Below, in pieces: positions 26,545 through 35,733 of a stretch of 64,000 nt of DNA (the first letter of the stretch is position 1; the number at the start of each line of letters is the position of its first letter). Made by a program: the position numbers and the translations under genes. This DNA is from an uncultured Acidobacteriota bacterium. Lineage in GTDB: Bacteria; Acidobacteriota; Thermoanaerobaculia; Gp7-AA8. The notes below the pieces were generated by a model. The model ran no database searches. It saw only the letters and a program-made list of their open reading frames with translations, and was not told where the DNA came from. Location: positions 95,599 to 159,598 of the forward strand of contig CALMZP010000032.1 in the NCBI GenBank assembly GCA_937870635.1, written 5' to 3'.

Positions 26545-28946
26545 GCGCCGATCGGAAGATGCGTCTTCTGTGGCTGATCGACTCGTTCAACGTCGGCGGC
26601 GCGGAATCGCTGGTCCTGCCGTTCACGCGCAACTACGATCGGAACCGCTACGAGCTCGTTCTCTGCTGCCTGACTTCGATCGGAGGCAATCCGATCGAGC
26701 GCCAGCTCGCCGCGGAAGGCGTCAGCGCAGTCAATCTTGGAGCGAGAAACCTTCGGGATGTCGCGGCGTTTCGCCGGCTGCTCAGGCTCATTCGCAGCGA
26801 GAAGATCGATCTGATTCACGCGCATCTGACTTATGCCGCAACGTGGGCCGCGCTCGCGTCACGCTTGACGCAGGTCCCCTCCGTAGCGACGTTGCATGTT
26901 GCTCCTCCATTGCATGGAGGTGCGGCGGTCCGCGACCGCCTGATGCGTTTCGGGCTGAATCGCTGGTCGTCCAAAGTCATCATGGTCTCCGATGCCCTGC
27001 GAAAGGACTACCTCGAGCGCGGCGGATTGTCGCGATCGAAGGTCGTCGTCGCTCACAACGGCATCGAGGTCGAGCGTTTCCACGGCGACCGGAGCGCAGC
27101 GCGGGCGAAGATCGAACGGGAGTTCGACATTCCGGCCGGAGCGGAGGTGATCGCCACCGTTTCCGTGATGCGTCCGGGTAAGGGGATCGAAGTGCTGCTG
27201 GACGCGGCGCGCCGAATTCGCGAGCAGCGGCCCCGCGCAATGTTCCTACTCATCGGAGATGGGGAGAAGCGCGCCGAGTGGGAATCGCTCGCCGCCAGCC
27301 GCGGCATCTCCGACTTCGTTCGCTGGGCCGGTCACCGGGCCGACGTGTCGGAACTTCTGCCGGGGTGCGACATCCTCGCGCATCCAACGCTGGCTGACGC
27401 GTTTCCGACGGTCCTGCTCGAGGCGATGGCGGCCGGCCTGCCCGTGATCGCCTCGTCGGTCGGGGGGGTTCCGGAGATCGTCGAGCCTGGGATCACGGGC
27501 CAGCTCGTTCCGCCCGGCGATCCGGCGGCTCTGGCTGCAGCGATCGTCGCGATCCTCGCAGTGGCGGAACCGATGCGAGAGTCCGCACGACGTATCGCGA
27601 CAACCAGGTTCTCGACACGTGCGTGGCTGGCCCGTCTCGACGAGATCTACAGTGGAGCGCGGGCGACCTCGCCCGCGTCCTCAACGGGCACCGCCGGCGA
27701 GGTTTCCCGCGCTCCACGTCCTCCCAGGATCGCTTTCGTCGAATTTGCGGGGAAAGGCGGAATGATCCACTACGCCTTTCAGCTCTGCCGCGGGATGGCC
27801 GCGCAGGGCGCGGACGTCACGCTCGTTACCTCGACCGATTACGAGCTCGAACATCTCCAGGCACCGTTCAAAGTGGAGCGCCTCATCAATCTCTGGGACC
27901 CGAAACCCGCGGGCCTTCTCTCGATGACGCCCTGGGCCGTCGGAGGGCGCAAGCTCCGCCGCATTTTCCGCGCCGCGAGGTATTACGGCCAATGGCTGCG
28001 GCTCAACCGATACATTGCCGAGACGCGTCCCGACATCGTGCTACTCGGAGACATCCGCTTTCCGTTCGACCTTTTCCCTCTCCTTCTGCTCAGAAGGACG
28101 GCCCGGAGCCTCACGGACATCTGCCACAACGTCCACCCGTTCTCCGCCGGTGGGAAGTCGGGCGGCCTATTCGACCGTTCGCGGTTCAAGCGATTGTTTT
28201 ATCGCCGCATCTACCGGCTGTTTGATCGGGTCTTCGTCCACTACGACCGCAATCGAGCGGAATTCATCGAGAGCTTCGGAATTCCCGAGAGGAGAGTCGG
28301 CGTCATCGTCCACGGAAACGAAGAAATCTTCCGCGACCTCCGCAACACCGCTGTCGATGCCGCGGCTCTGCGCCGGCGACATGGCCTCGGCGGCGACCCG
28401 GTCGTCCTGTTTTTCGGGACGCTGTCCCGCTACAAGGGCACCGATGTTCTGCTGCGCGCCTTCCCCTCCATCCGGGCCAAAACGAATGCGAGGCTCGTGC
28501 TGGCCGGCTTTCCGTTCCACGACTTCAACGTGGCCGAGCATCAGGAGCTGGCGCGAACGCTGGGCGTTGGCGACTTTGTGAAATGGGTGGCCGAGTACAT
28601 CGATTCCGGAGAGATCGCGGCATGGATGGAACTTGCCAGCGTCATCGTGTTTCCTTATCGCGACATCTATCAGAGCGGAGCGCTGCACGTTCCTCAGACC
28701 TTCGGCGTTCCGATCGTAGCGAGCGCCGTGGGGGCGATGCAGGATGTCGTCAAAGACGGCGAGTCGGGCCTGCTCGTACCGCCGGAGGACGTCGAAGCGC
28801 TCGCGGCCGCAGTGACCAGACTTCTCGAAAATCGCGAGCTGGCCGCCCGTCTCGGATCCCGCGCCGCGGCCGACGCGCAGGGGCCGTTCTCATGGTCCAG
28901 CATTGCCACCACGATTCTCGCAAACGACAACCGGAGGACGATTTGA
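26541..28946 (+). CDS. Fusion of two GT4 glycosyltransferases joined by a G-element-encoded linker
   Basis: The ATG overlaps the previous stop. Residues 1-370 are a complete GT-B enzyme (LWLIDSFNVGGAESLVLPF; VSVMRPGKGIEVLLDAARRI; HPTLADAFPTVLLEAMAAGLP). Residues 398-801 are a second (FVEFAGKGGMIHYAFQLCRG; FFGTLSRYKGTDVLLRAFPS; FPYRDIYQSGALHVPQTFGV). The linker (about 371-392) reads GARATSPA...AGEVSRAPR and is encoded by the repeat at 27652-27717; the same peptide pair occurs in Rho. Two separate genes fused by the element, or insertion into an existing linker, are both possible. 801 residues, two transfer reactions predicted. Confidence 0.88.
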   Translation: MSADRKMRLLWLIDSFNVGGAESLVLPFTRNYDRNRYELVLCCLTSIGGNPIERQLAAEGVSAVNLGARNLRDVAAFRRLLRLIRSEKIDLIHAHLTYAATWAALASRLTQVPSVATLHVAPPLHGGAAVRDRLMRFGLNRWSSKVIMVSDALRKDYLERGGLSRSKVVVAHNGIEVERFHGDRSAARAKIEREFDIPAGAEVIATVSVMRPGKGIEVLLDAARRIREQRPRAMFLLIGDGEKRAEWESLAASRGISDFVRWAGHRADVSELLPGCDILAHPTLADAFPTVLLEAMAAGLPVIASSVGGVPEIVEPGITGQLVPPGDPAALAAAIVAILAVAEPMRESARRIATTRFSTRAWLARLDEIYSGARATSPASSTGTAGEVSRAPRPPRIAFVEFAGKGGMIHYAFQLCRGMAAQGADVTLVTSTDYELEHLQAPFKVERLINLWDPKPAGLLSMTPWAVGGRKLRRIFRAARYYGQWLRLNRYIAETRPDIVLLGDIRFPFDLFPLLLLRRTARSLTDICHNVHPFSAGGKSGGLFDRSRFKRLFYRRIYRLFDRVFVHYDRNRAEFIESFGIPERRVGVIVHGNEEIFRDLRNTAVDAAALRRRHGLGGDPVVLFFGTLSRYKGTDVLLRAFPSIRAKTNARLVLAGFPFHDFNVAEHQELARTLGVGDFVKWVAEYIDSGEIAAWMELASVIVFPYRDIYQSGALHVPQTFGVPIVASAVGAMQDVVKDGESGLLVPPEDVEALAAAVTRLLENRELAARLGSRAAADAQGPFSWSSIATTILANDNRRTI
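27652..27717 (+). repeat. G-element inside the double glycosyltransferase gene
   Basis: 66 bases. GTGGAGCGCGGGCGACCTCG begins the left half; the right half ends GCGCTCCAC, its reverse complement. It is in frame, a multiple of three, and free of stops. Confidence 0.9.
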
Positions 28947-29869
28947 ACAAAACCCATTTCTGCGCCGCGATGGCCGCGGCATTTCTCTTCACAGCCCTTC
29001 CGCTCTCCGCGCAGCCGCGCGGCCGGAGCACTCCGGGCGGGCTCCGCTCGGAGATGCGCATCCAGGGCTATTACTTCGACAACTTTTTCCACAGCACGCG
29101 CCCGGCGGACGAAGAGAATGTCACGGCGCTGGGAGCGGAGTTGCGCGCCGCCTTCAGGCCTGGTCAGCAGCCGCTGGAGATCTTCGGTCATGTCAGCGCA
29201 ACGAAATACGGTGTCGATGAAGCGTCGAACAGTTACGGCGCGCGGATCGGGACCTCCTTCGACGACGAACGTCATGAATGGATCGTTTTTCTCGACCATG
29301 CCGAGAATCGCCCATCATTCGAAGTCGCGAACACGTTCGCGCGTGCCGATGTGACGACCCTGGCTGGCGAGTACTCGTATCGCCTTTCGAAGGATTGGGA
29401 AGTCGGTGGTGAGACCGCCCTTCAGAGACAGACCTACGACGTGGAGAGCGATCGCGAGAACTCTTACAAGGCCATCGGAGCAAATGTCCGGTATCGCGGA
29501 TTCGGGTACCGCATCGCGCCCGAAGCCGGGATTCTCCTGAGCAACCGTGATGTCGAGGACGAGGAAGAGAGTTACGACTCCTTCGACAAGTACCTGCAGG
29601 TCGCCTACATCCCGACGATGGCCGGCGATCCGCTCTATGTCAGCCTCCGTTATCGAATGCGGAATCGCTCGTACACGATCGGAGATCGCGCGGCCGGCAA
29701 CTTCGGCCGCGAGGAGAATCGCGGTGCCTGGACAGCACTCGTGGATTATCGCCTCGTCCAGAACGTGAACGTCTGGGTCTATTACTCGACCGAGAGTATC
29801 GATTCATCGCTGCCGAGCCGCGATTTCAACACGGGGCTCCTGCTGACGGGCATCACGATCGGGTTCTGA
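28943..29869 (+). CDS. Outer-membrane beta-barrel protein of the exopolysaccharide operon
   Basis: The TTG at 28943 follows GGAGG and overlaps the previous stop (TTGA). It starts a signal peptide (up to LPLSAQ). The 308-residue product shows alternating amphipathic strands with aromatic girdles (EWIVFLDHAENRPSFEV, YLQVAYIPTMAGDPLYVSLRYR) and ends in TGITIGF, with a C-terminal Phe as usual for barrels. No Wza-type gene is present, so this last gene may supply the outer-membrane route, which is inference. Confidence 0.78.
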   Translation: MNKTHFCAAMAAAFLFTALPLSAQPRGRSTPGGLRSEMRIQGYYFDNFFHSTRPADEENVTALGAELRAAFRPGQQPLEIFGHVSATKYGVDEASNSYGARIGTSFDDERHEWIVFLDHAENRPSFEVANTFARADVTTLAGEYSYRLSKDWEVGGETALQRQTYDVESDRENSYKAIGANVRYRGFGYRIAPEAGILLSNRDVEDEEESYDSFDKYLQVAYIPTMAGDPLYVSLRYRMRNRSYTIGDRAAGNFGREENRGAWTALVDYRLVQNVNVWVYYSTESIDSSLPSRDFNTGLLLTGITIGF

Positions 29870-30083
29870 TGGAGTGCGGCAGCTTGCTCGCTGCCGCAAC
29901 ATTCTGTCATCCCGAGCGTGAGCGAGGGAACTGGGGGGCGGGTGGCGCGAACATCATTCCTCGTGCCGCCCATCCCCCAGGTCCCTCGCTCAAGCTCGGG
30001 ATGACACGCTTTTGGATGACACGCTTTTGGAGATTGCCCTCCTTGCTGCCGCACTCCAAAGTCCGCGGGCGGGATCGCCCGCG
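29870..30083. repeat. Nested palindromes between convergent genes
   Basis: TGGAGTGCGGCAGC (from 29869) faces TTGCTGCCGCACTCCA (30044-30059). Inside lies a P-like palindrome with ends TGTCATCCCGAGCG (29905) and CTCGGGATGACA (29993-30004), plus a short direct repeat CACGCTTTTGGA. A short G-type palindrome follows at 30064-30083. No ORF is convincing. Confidence 0.75.
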
Positions 30084-30091
30084 GCTCCACG

Positions 30092-31498
30092 CTATCTCCC
30101 CGCCGCTCTTCGCCGCACCGGCGCCTGCACGTCGTCGTGCGCGGCCACGGCAGCCGAGGTGAGCGCTCCGTCCGATGCGGTGACGCTGCAGCTGACGTTG
30201 GCACCCGCGGTGAGATGCTGGCGGGCCAGGGCGTCCGTACGCGCGGCATGGGTCACGTCACGGACGACCGTGTCGTTCACGCGCCATTCATAGCGGTAGC
30301 TGACGACGTCCGTGTCCGGATCGGCAAGAACACTACCGTTCACGCGGCATACCGCCACCTCACTCGATCGAAGGGCATGCGGTTCGAGCGTGACATTCGG
30401 CGTGTTCGGCGGTCGATTGACCATCTCCGCCGCTGAATTCACGACGGTGAACGGAACTTCGACGACACGGCTGTCGTTGACCCTCAGCGTCACCATCCAG
30501 GTGCCGGCCTGCATCAGCGGCGCCTCAAACGACCAGTTCGCCGATGCAAGGTATGCCGTATAAGCCGTCAGCATTCCTTCACTGACGACCTGAGGCTGCC
30601 CGCCCGGTGGCGTGATGCTGACGCTGTAGCGGGAACCGGCCCGAACGTTTGCAACCTCAACCTTGAAGTTGAGCGCCCGCGAATCGCGAAGGAAGATGCT
30701 GCGGCGCGGTGCGGTGTCGTGAGGCGCGATCGGATAACCGCTGAACGGTACGTCGCTGAACGCGACGCCGATCGCAACGGGTGCGGTCGAAACGGCCGGT
30801 TGCTCATCGAACATCGATCCGCCGGCGCGGCACGGCCCGGCGAAGGGCTCGACCGGTTCATTGTTGACGCGTACTTCCCAGTGCGCGTGCGGAGCTGCGC
30901 TCGGTCCGCTGCTGCCAACCATCCCGATCTGCGTTCCGGCAGTCACGAAGTCCCCGGGCCGTACAGTGATGCTGTTGCGCTTGAGGTGGAAAAACTCGGT
31001 TCGATACCCGCTGGCGTGGCTCAGGACCACGTAGTTGGCCACGGCGTTCGGATCGACGCTCGTGTGCTGATCGGGCTCGCCGTCATGCACCTCGAGGACC
31101 GTGCCGTCGAGCGGCGCAAAGACCGGAACCCCGATCTCCTGCTCCCGGAAGCTGCGGATGTAGGGGTCATGACCCGTGTGGCCATCGAACGTATAGTCGG
31201 TGCAGAGGAAGTCGCGCTCGCCGACGGGCGCCTTGTCCAGGTCGACGAAATAAGGGACGAAGATGTCCTTGCCGAACGTGCCTGCCACCGGATACAGCAT
31301 GAAGTCGTCGAGCGCGTTCGGAGCCGTCCGGAGCGCGTGATCCGTGGTCCGGAGCTTTGGAGATTCGTGTCCCCCTTCATGCGTGGCGTCCGGCCTGGCG
31401 ATCGCGTGGAAGTTGAACTCGCGGACTGTCCACTGTGCATTTGCTGAGACCGCCATGGCAAGAGCGATGGCGGTGATATAGATGAATCGATGGTTCAT
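30092..31498 (-). CDS. Secreted M23 family metallopeptidase (LytM-like)
   Basis: The ATG at 31498 starts a signal peptide (MNHRFIYITAIALAMAVSAN) and follows GGGGA; an open extension upstream lacks these features. The peptidase domain (about 70-225 of 468 residues) carries FDGHTGHDPYIRSF near 103-115 and HAHWEV near 204, the HxxxD and HxH zinc ligands. The C-terminal 230 residues are beta-sandwich-like. It probably cleaves peptidoglycan cross-bridges or other peptides in the periplasm or outside. Divergent from a glycosyltransferase gene. Confidence 0.88.
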   Translation of the reverse strand: MNHRFIYITAIALAMAVSANAQWTVREFNFHAIARPDATHEGGHESPKLRTTDHALRTAPNALDDFMLYPVAGTFGKDIFVPYFVDLDKAPVGERDFLCTDYTFDGHTGHDPYIRSFREQEIGVPVFAPLDGTVLEVHDGEPDQHTSVDPNAVANYVVLSHASGYRTEFFHLKRNSITVRPGDFVTAGTQIGMVGSSGPSAAPHAHWEVRVNNEPVEPFAGPCRAGGSMFDEQPAVSTAPVAIGVAFSDVPFSGYPIAPHDTAPRRSIFLRDSRALNFKVEVANVRAGSRYSVSITPPGGQPQVVSEGMLTAYTAYLASANWSFEAPLMQAGTWMVTLRVNDSRVVEVPFTVVNSAAEMVNRPPNTPNVTLEPHALRSSEVAVCRVNGSVLADPDTDVVSYRYEWRVNDTVVRDVTHAARTDALARQHLTAGANVSCSVTASDGALTSAAVAAHDDVQAPVRRRAAGR

Positions 31499-31623
31499 GG
31501 TCTCGGGTCCCCAGGTTGGATGACTGCGTGAGGCTGCGGCAACTGCTCTCGGCCGCACACCAGTGCAAGCGATCTGCCGGATTCGGTGGTATGGCCGCGT
31601 GCTTGCTAGTCTGACTCCGACTG

Positions 31624-32865
31624 ATGAGCTCCCCCACCCGCCGCACCGTCGCCGTTCTGATGTCGCGCTTCCCGACCGTCACCGAGACCTTCATCCTGCG
31701 CGAGATGATCGAGATGGAAAGGCAGGCTCAACCGGTGCGGGTGGTGCCGATGATCCGCGAGAACCCCCGCGTGATCCACGAGGCCGCGAAACCGTGGGTC
31801 GGCCGTGCGCTCTACACGCCATTCCTCTCGCTCCCGATCCTGCGCGCGAACCTCCGCACCATGATGCGGCGGCCGCTCCGTTACTTCGGGCTCCTGGCGC
31901 GGCTCAAGCTCGGCACACTGACCAGCCCCGAGGTGTTTGTGCGGACTCTGGCGGTGTTCCCGAAGTCCGTCTATCTCGCAGAGCAGCTGGCCCGGGAAGG
32001 GATCCGGCACGTCCACGCCCATTACGCAACGCATCCCTCCACGATGGCGCTGATCATCGCGAGCCTGTCGGACATCACCTTCAGCTTCACCGTCCATGCG
32101 CACGACATCCAGGTCAACCGTGCTCTGCTGCGATGGAAGCTCCGCGAGACACGCTTCGTCCGATCGATCTCCGACTTCAACCGCCGGTTCCTCGAGGAGC
32201 TTTATCCGGCCGAAGCTGCGGGCAAGATCGACGTCATCCATGTCGGCATCGAACCCCAGCCGTATGAGGAGAACGGACAGCGCATCCAACCGCCCGCTGG
32301 ACCTCCGAAGATCGTGTGCGTGGCCGCGCACAAACCTTACAAGGGCCTTCCCGTCCTGATTGAAGCCTGCCAGATCCTTCGCGACAAAGGCGTGTCATTC
32401 GTTTGCGACATCGTCGGCGACGGCCCGATGCGAGCCGAGCTCGAGGCGATGATCAGCGCGGCGAAACTCGAACCGGTCGTTCGCATCGCCGGCGCGCGGC
32501 CGCAGGAAGAAGTGACGCGCATGATGGCCGAAGCGAGCGTCTTCGCGCTTCCGAGCATCATCGCTGCCGACGGGCAGATGGAGGGAATCCCGGTCGCCCT
32601 CATGGAGGCGCTCGCCAGCGCACGCCCCGTGGTCACGACCGCCATCTCCGGGATCCCTGAGCTCGTCGAAAACGAAGTGAATGGCCTGCTCGTCCCTCCC
32701 GGGGACGCCCCGGCATTCGCCGCGGCGCTCGAGCGCGTCCTGAGCGACCCCGCAATGCGCGCCGAGATGGGAAAGCAGGGCCAGCGAAAGGTACGGAAGG
32801 AATTCACGCTGGAGGAGTGCACACGCATGCTCGTCGCACGGCTCGATCGGGAGAACGCGGCATGA
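31624..32865 (+). CDS. GT4 glycosyltransferase
   Basis: The 413-residue GT-B enzyme closely resembles the first half of the 22754 gene (MSRFPTVTETFILREMIEME, VHAHYATHPSTMALIIASLS, GIPVALMEALASARPVVTTA), so it is a stand-alone paralogue without the kinase. A nucleotide-sugar donor and a lipid-linked acceptor are expected. The stop overlaps the start of the GT2 gene (ATGA), making a two-gene unit. Confidence 0.9.
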   Translation: MSSPTRRTVAVLMSRFPTVTETFILREMIEMERQAQPVRVVPMIRENPRVIHEAAKPWVGRALYTPFLSLPILRANLRTMMRRPLRYFGLLARLKLGTLTSPEVFVRTLAVFPKSVYLAEQLAREGIRHVHAHYATHPSTMALIIASLSDITFSFTVHAHDIQVNRALLRWKLRETRFVRSISDFNRRFLEELYPAEAAGKIDVIHVGIEPQPYEENGQRIQPPAGPPKIVCVAAHKPYKGLPVLIEACQILRDKGVSFVCDIVGDGPMRAELEAMISAAKLEPVVRIAGARPQEEVTRMMAEASVFALPSIIAADGQMEGIPVALMEALASARPVVTTAISGIPELVENEVNGLLVPPGDAPAFAAALERVLSDPAMRAEMGKQGQRKVRKEFTLEECTRMLVARLDRENAA

Positions 32866-34007
32866 TCGTCGCGAAGATCATTTTCTGGATCTCGCTCGCA
32901 GTGTGCGTCTACATCTACTTCGGCTATCCCCTGCTTCTCTGGGTCGTGAGCCGGTTCCGCTCGCGGCCGGTCCGCGAGGGCGACGTTCATCCGCTCGCGA
33001 CATTCATCATTCCCGCGTACAACGAAGGGGGAGGCATCGCGAGGAAGATCGAGAACACGCTGTCACTCGATTACCCTGCCGATCGCATCGAGGTCCTGGT
33101 CGTGTCGAACGGATCAACGGACTCGACCGACGCGATCGTGCGCGCCTGGCCCGACAGCCGCGTGAAACTCATCGCCCTTCCGCAACCGGGAAAGATGGAG
33201 GCACTCAACGAAGGCGCGAAAGCCGCCACCGGTGAGATCCTCATCTTCACCGACGCAGACTTCTATCTCGATCCTCACTCACTCCTCGAGATCGCCCGCA
33301 AGTTCGCCGACCCTGAAGTCGGCGGAGTCTGCGGCGCTCGCCGCCCCGGCGGAACCGCCGCCGAATCGACCGGCGAAGGCGAAGGGATGTACCACCGCTG
33401 GGACAAGTGGCAGAAGATAAGGGAGAGCAGCATCGGCAGCGTCTTTGCCGCCGATGGCTTGCTGTACGCCATCCGCCGCGGCCTTTACGTTCCGGTCTCT
33501 CTGGCATCACAGGCGGACGACATCGCGATCTCCACACGCGTCGTCCTGCAGGGGTATCGGCTGCTCTTCGAGCCGAAGGCGACGGCGTGGGAGGAAGCCG
33601 TCGTCAGCGCCCGGGAGGAGTTTCAGCGCAAGATCCGCGTCACGAACCACTCCGTCCGCGCTCTCCTCGCCATCGGCCCCCCGCTCGTCACCTCTGGGTT
33701 TTATTCGGTCGAGCTCCTGTCGCACAAACTGGTGCGCCACTTCATCCCGTTCTTCCTGGTGCCGCTGTTCATCGCGAACGCGGTGCTCGTGCGAGAATCG
33801 CCGTTCTATGCGGTGACGATGGCTGGCCAGATCTTCGTGTATGCGCTGGCGATCGCCGGCACGGCGCTGCGCAGCCATCGCATCGGCCGCTCGAAGATCC
33901 TCACCGTTCCCTACTTCTTCTGCTTCGTCAACGCCGCCGCGCTCCTGGGTATCCTCTCCATCTTCCGCAGGCACAGGGTGGAGGCATGGTCGACCCGGTC
34001 GGCATAG
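32862..34007 (+). CDS. Membrane GT2 glycosyltransferase
   Basis: 381 residues: an N-terminal helix (IIFWISLAVCVYIYFGYPLL), a GT-A domain (about 48-290) with IIPAYNEGGGIARKIENTLS, the metal site FTDADFYLD and the ADDIAIS motif, then three C-terminal membrane helices. The layout resembles processive beta-glycan synthases, but the QXXRW motif is replaced by KIRVTNHSVR, so a single-transfer enzyme is also possible. It is coupled to the GT4 gene by a 4-base overlap. Confidence 0.88.
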   Translation: MIVAKIIFWISLAVCVYIYFGYPLLLWVVSRFRSRPVREGDVHPLATFIIPAYNEGGGIARKIENTLSLDYPADRIEVLVVSNGSTDSTDAIVRAWPDSRVKLIALPQPGKMEALNEGAKAATGEILIFTDADFYLDPHSLLEIARKFADPEVGGVCGARRPGGTAAESTGEGEGMYHRWDKWQKIRESSIGSVFAADGLLYAIRRGLYVPVSLASQADDIAISTRVVLQGYRLLFEPKATAWEEAVVSAREEFQRKIRVTNHSVRALLAIGPPLVTSGFYSVELLSHKLVRHFIPFFLVPLFIANAVLVRESPFYAVTMAGQIFVYALAIAGTALRSHRIGRSKILTVPYFFCFVNAAALLGILSIFRRHRVEAWSTRSA

Positions 34008-34019
34008 GCGGAGTGCGTC

Positions 34020-34241
34020 AGCTGGAGTGCGGCAGCCTTGCTGCCCGCAGCGTTGGAAGGCAGAAGGGTGAAGGATGAAAGGCGGCGTATACCACGTCAC
34101 CCTGAGGCGCGCAGACGCCGAAGGGCCTCAAGATGCACAGACCGCGCATCTCGAGGTCCTTCGCCGTCTTCGCGGCTCAGGATGACGTGACATTCATCCC
34201 AGCACTAAGCACTAAGCACTAAGCACTAAGCACTAAGCACC
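34020..34241. repeat. P-element plus AGCACTAA octamer array
   Basis: GGAGTGCGGCAGCCTTGCTG at 34024 is related to the 29869 repeat. The P-element spans 34092-34189 (CACGTCACC...GGATGACGTG). Five AGCACTAA units follow (34201-34240); the last one supplies the TAG stop (34233-34235) of the epimerase gene on the minus strand. Confidence 0.88.
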
Positions 34242-35156
34242 CATACTACGGAGCCACTCGACGGTCCGCCGGATCCCTTCTTCAATGAGCACCGGCTCCG
34301 GCAGTCCCGCGGCCTTCCGCAATTTCGACCCGTCCAGCACGCTTCGCATCTGCTCACCCGCCTTGGCCGGCGCATGCTCGGCTTTCGCCTGCGAGCCGAT
34401 GGCGTTGCGCAGCGTCGCGAACAGCTCGTTCACCGATGTCTCTCTTCCCGTGCCGACGTTGAAGATGCCCGTGAGGTCGCTCTCCGATACCGCCATGTTG
34501 GCTCGCATGACGTCTTCCACGAATACGTAGTCGCGAGTCTGCTCACCAGTGCCGTTGATCCGGACCGGTGAACCGTCCAGCAGAGCGCCGGCGAAGATGG
34601 CGACCACACCGGCCTCCCCATCCTTGCGCTGCCGCGGGCCGTACACGTTCCCGTAACGAAGCGATGCCGCGGCTACGCCATGCACACTGCGGTAGTAGCC
34701 GAGGTACTGGTCGATGGCGAGCTTGGCGCAGCCGTACGGAGAGATCGGATTCACGGGATGCTCCTCGGTCTGCGGCGCGAAAACCGGCTCGCCGTATGCC
34801 GCTCCGCCGCTCGACGCAAACACGATCTTCTTTACACCATCGTCGATCATCGCCTGGAAAAGGCGAAGCGCCGCCACGATGTTCAGCTCTGCGTCCGCGG
34901 CCGGATTGGCGACCGAGACGCGAACGTCGATCTGCGCGGCGTGATGATTGACGAGATCGAACCCGCGGCCGCGAAGGCCCTCGATGGTTTTCGGATCGCG
35001 GAGATCGGCTTCGATCAGCTCGGCGCGCCGGTTCACATTCTCCCGCCGGCCGCTGCTCAGATCATCGACCACCACGACGTCATGGCCTCTCTCGACATAT
35101 CCATCCACAACGTGCGACGCGATGAACCCGGCCCCGCCTGTTACGAGTACTTTCAT
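34233..35156 (-). CDS. NAD-dependent epimerase/dehydratase (UDP-glucose 4-epimerase-like SDR)
   Basis: The 307-residue extended SDR has the nucleotide-binding VTGGAGFIASH near 5-15, DDLSSG after the second strand and the catalytic YGCAKLAIDQ. It should interconvert a UDP- or TDP-sugar for the neighbouring glycosyltransferases; the substrate is not decided. The ATG at 35156 follows GAGGAAA and overlaps the stop of the upstream lipoprotein. Its stop lies in the octamer array. Confidence 0.9.
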   Translation of the reverse strand: MKVLVTGGAGFIASHVVDGYVERGHDVVVVDDLSSGRRENVNRRAELIEADLRDPKTIEGLRGRGFDLVNHHAAQIDVRVSVANPAADAELNIVAALRLFQAMIDDGVKKIVFASSGGAAYGEPVFAPQTEEHPVNPISPYGCAKLAIDQYLGYYRSVHGVAAASLRYGNVYGPRQRKDGEAGVVAIFAGALLDGSPVRINGTGEQTRDYVFVEDVMRANMAVSESDLTGIFNVGTGRETSVNELFATLRNAIGSQAKAEHAPAKAGEQMRSVLDGSKLRKAAGLPEPVLIEEGIRRTVEWLRSMGA

Positions 35157-35665
35157 TCACTTTCCTCTCTCTGCAGTGCCTTCTCCGGTGCAATGGCATC
35201 GCCAACGTCGACACCGACACGAACCGTCGACTCGGCGCGGAGGCCGTTCGCGTCGACCGTCCGGGCCCGCACCCTCGCCGACGCGCCGGAGAGGAGCAGC
35301 GGCGTCGGAAGCTGCCAGCGCCGGGTGAAGCTGAAGCGCAGATGCTTCCCCGCCTCCACCGATGCGGGGTACCCGCGCTCCGTAATGTACGTGGCCGGAA
35401 AGGTCCGCGTCGAGACGGTTACGGTCCGGAAGGCGACCGCCTCCACGGTGAAATTCTCGATCCGCACGCCGACGCCTCCTTCCTCGCGCATGACAATATC
35501 GAACTGAAGCTCGTACCAGTCGTGGCCGAGGGGACGGGCGATGATCGGGTTGGGAAAAACTTCGAGGGCCAGGCGCCCCTGCAGAGGAGTCGCCGATTCG
35601 TCCTGGAACGCATGACATCCGCTGAGGAGAACGAGGATCGCGAGGAAGGCCCACGGGCGCGGCAT
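35153..35665 (-). CDS. Small lipoprotein of unknown function
   Basis: The ATG at 35665 starts MPRPWAFLAILVLLSGCHAF, a lipoprotein signal with lipidated Cys at 17. The 153-residue mature part is a beta-sandwich-like domain (GHDWYELQFDIVMREEGGVG, LRFSFTRRWQLPTPLLLSG). The family is not recognised. There is a 4-base overlap with the epimerase gene downstream. Confidence 0.72.
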   Translation of the reverse strand: MPRPWAFLAILVLLSGCHAFQDESATPLQGRLALEVFPNPIIARPLGHDWYELQFDIVMREEGGVGVRIENFTVEAVAFRTVTVSTRTFPATYITERGYPASVEAGKHLRFSFTRRWQLPTPLLLSGASARVRARTVDANGLRAESTVRVGVDVGDAIAPEKALQREESE

Positions 35666-35733
35666 CGAGGGAAATGTTACATGTGGTATGCCCCGTGAAC
35701 GCCTTCCCTCTGTCCAGGCAAGGAGAAACCTGC

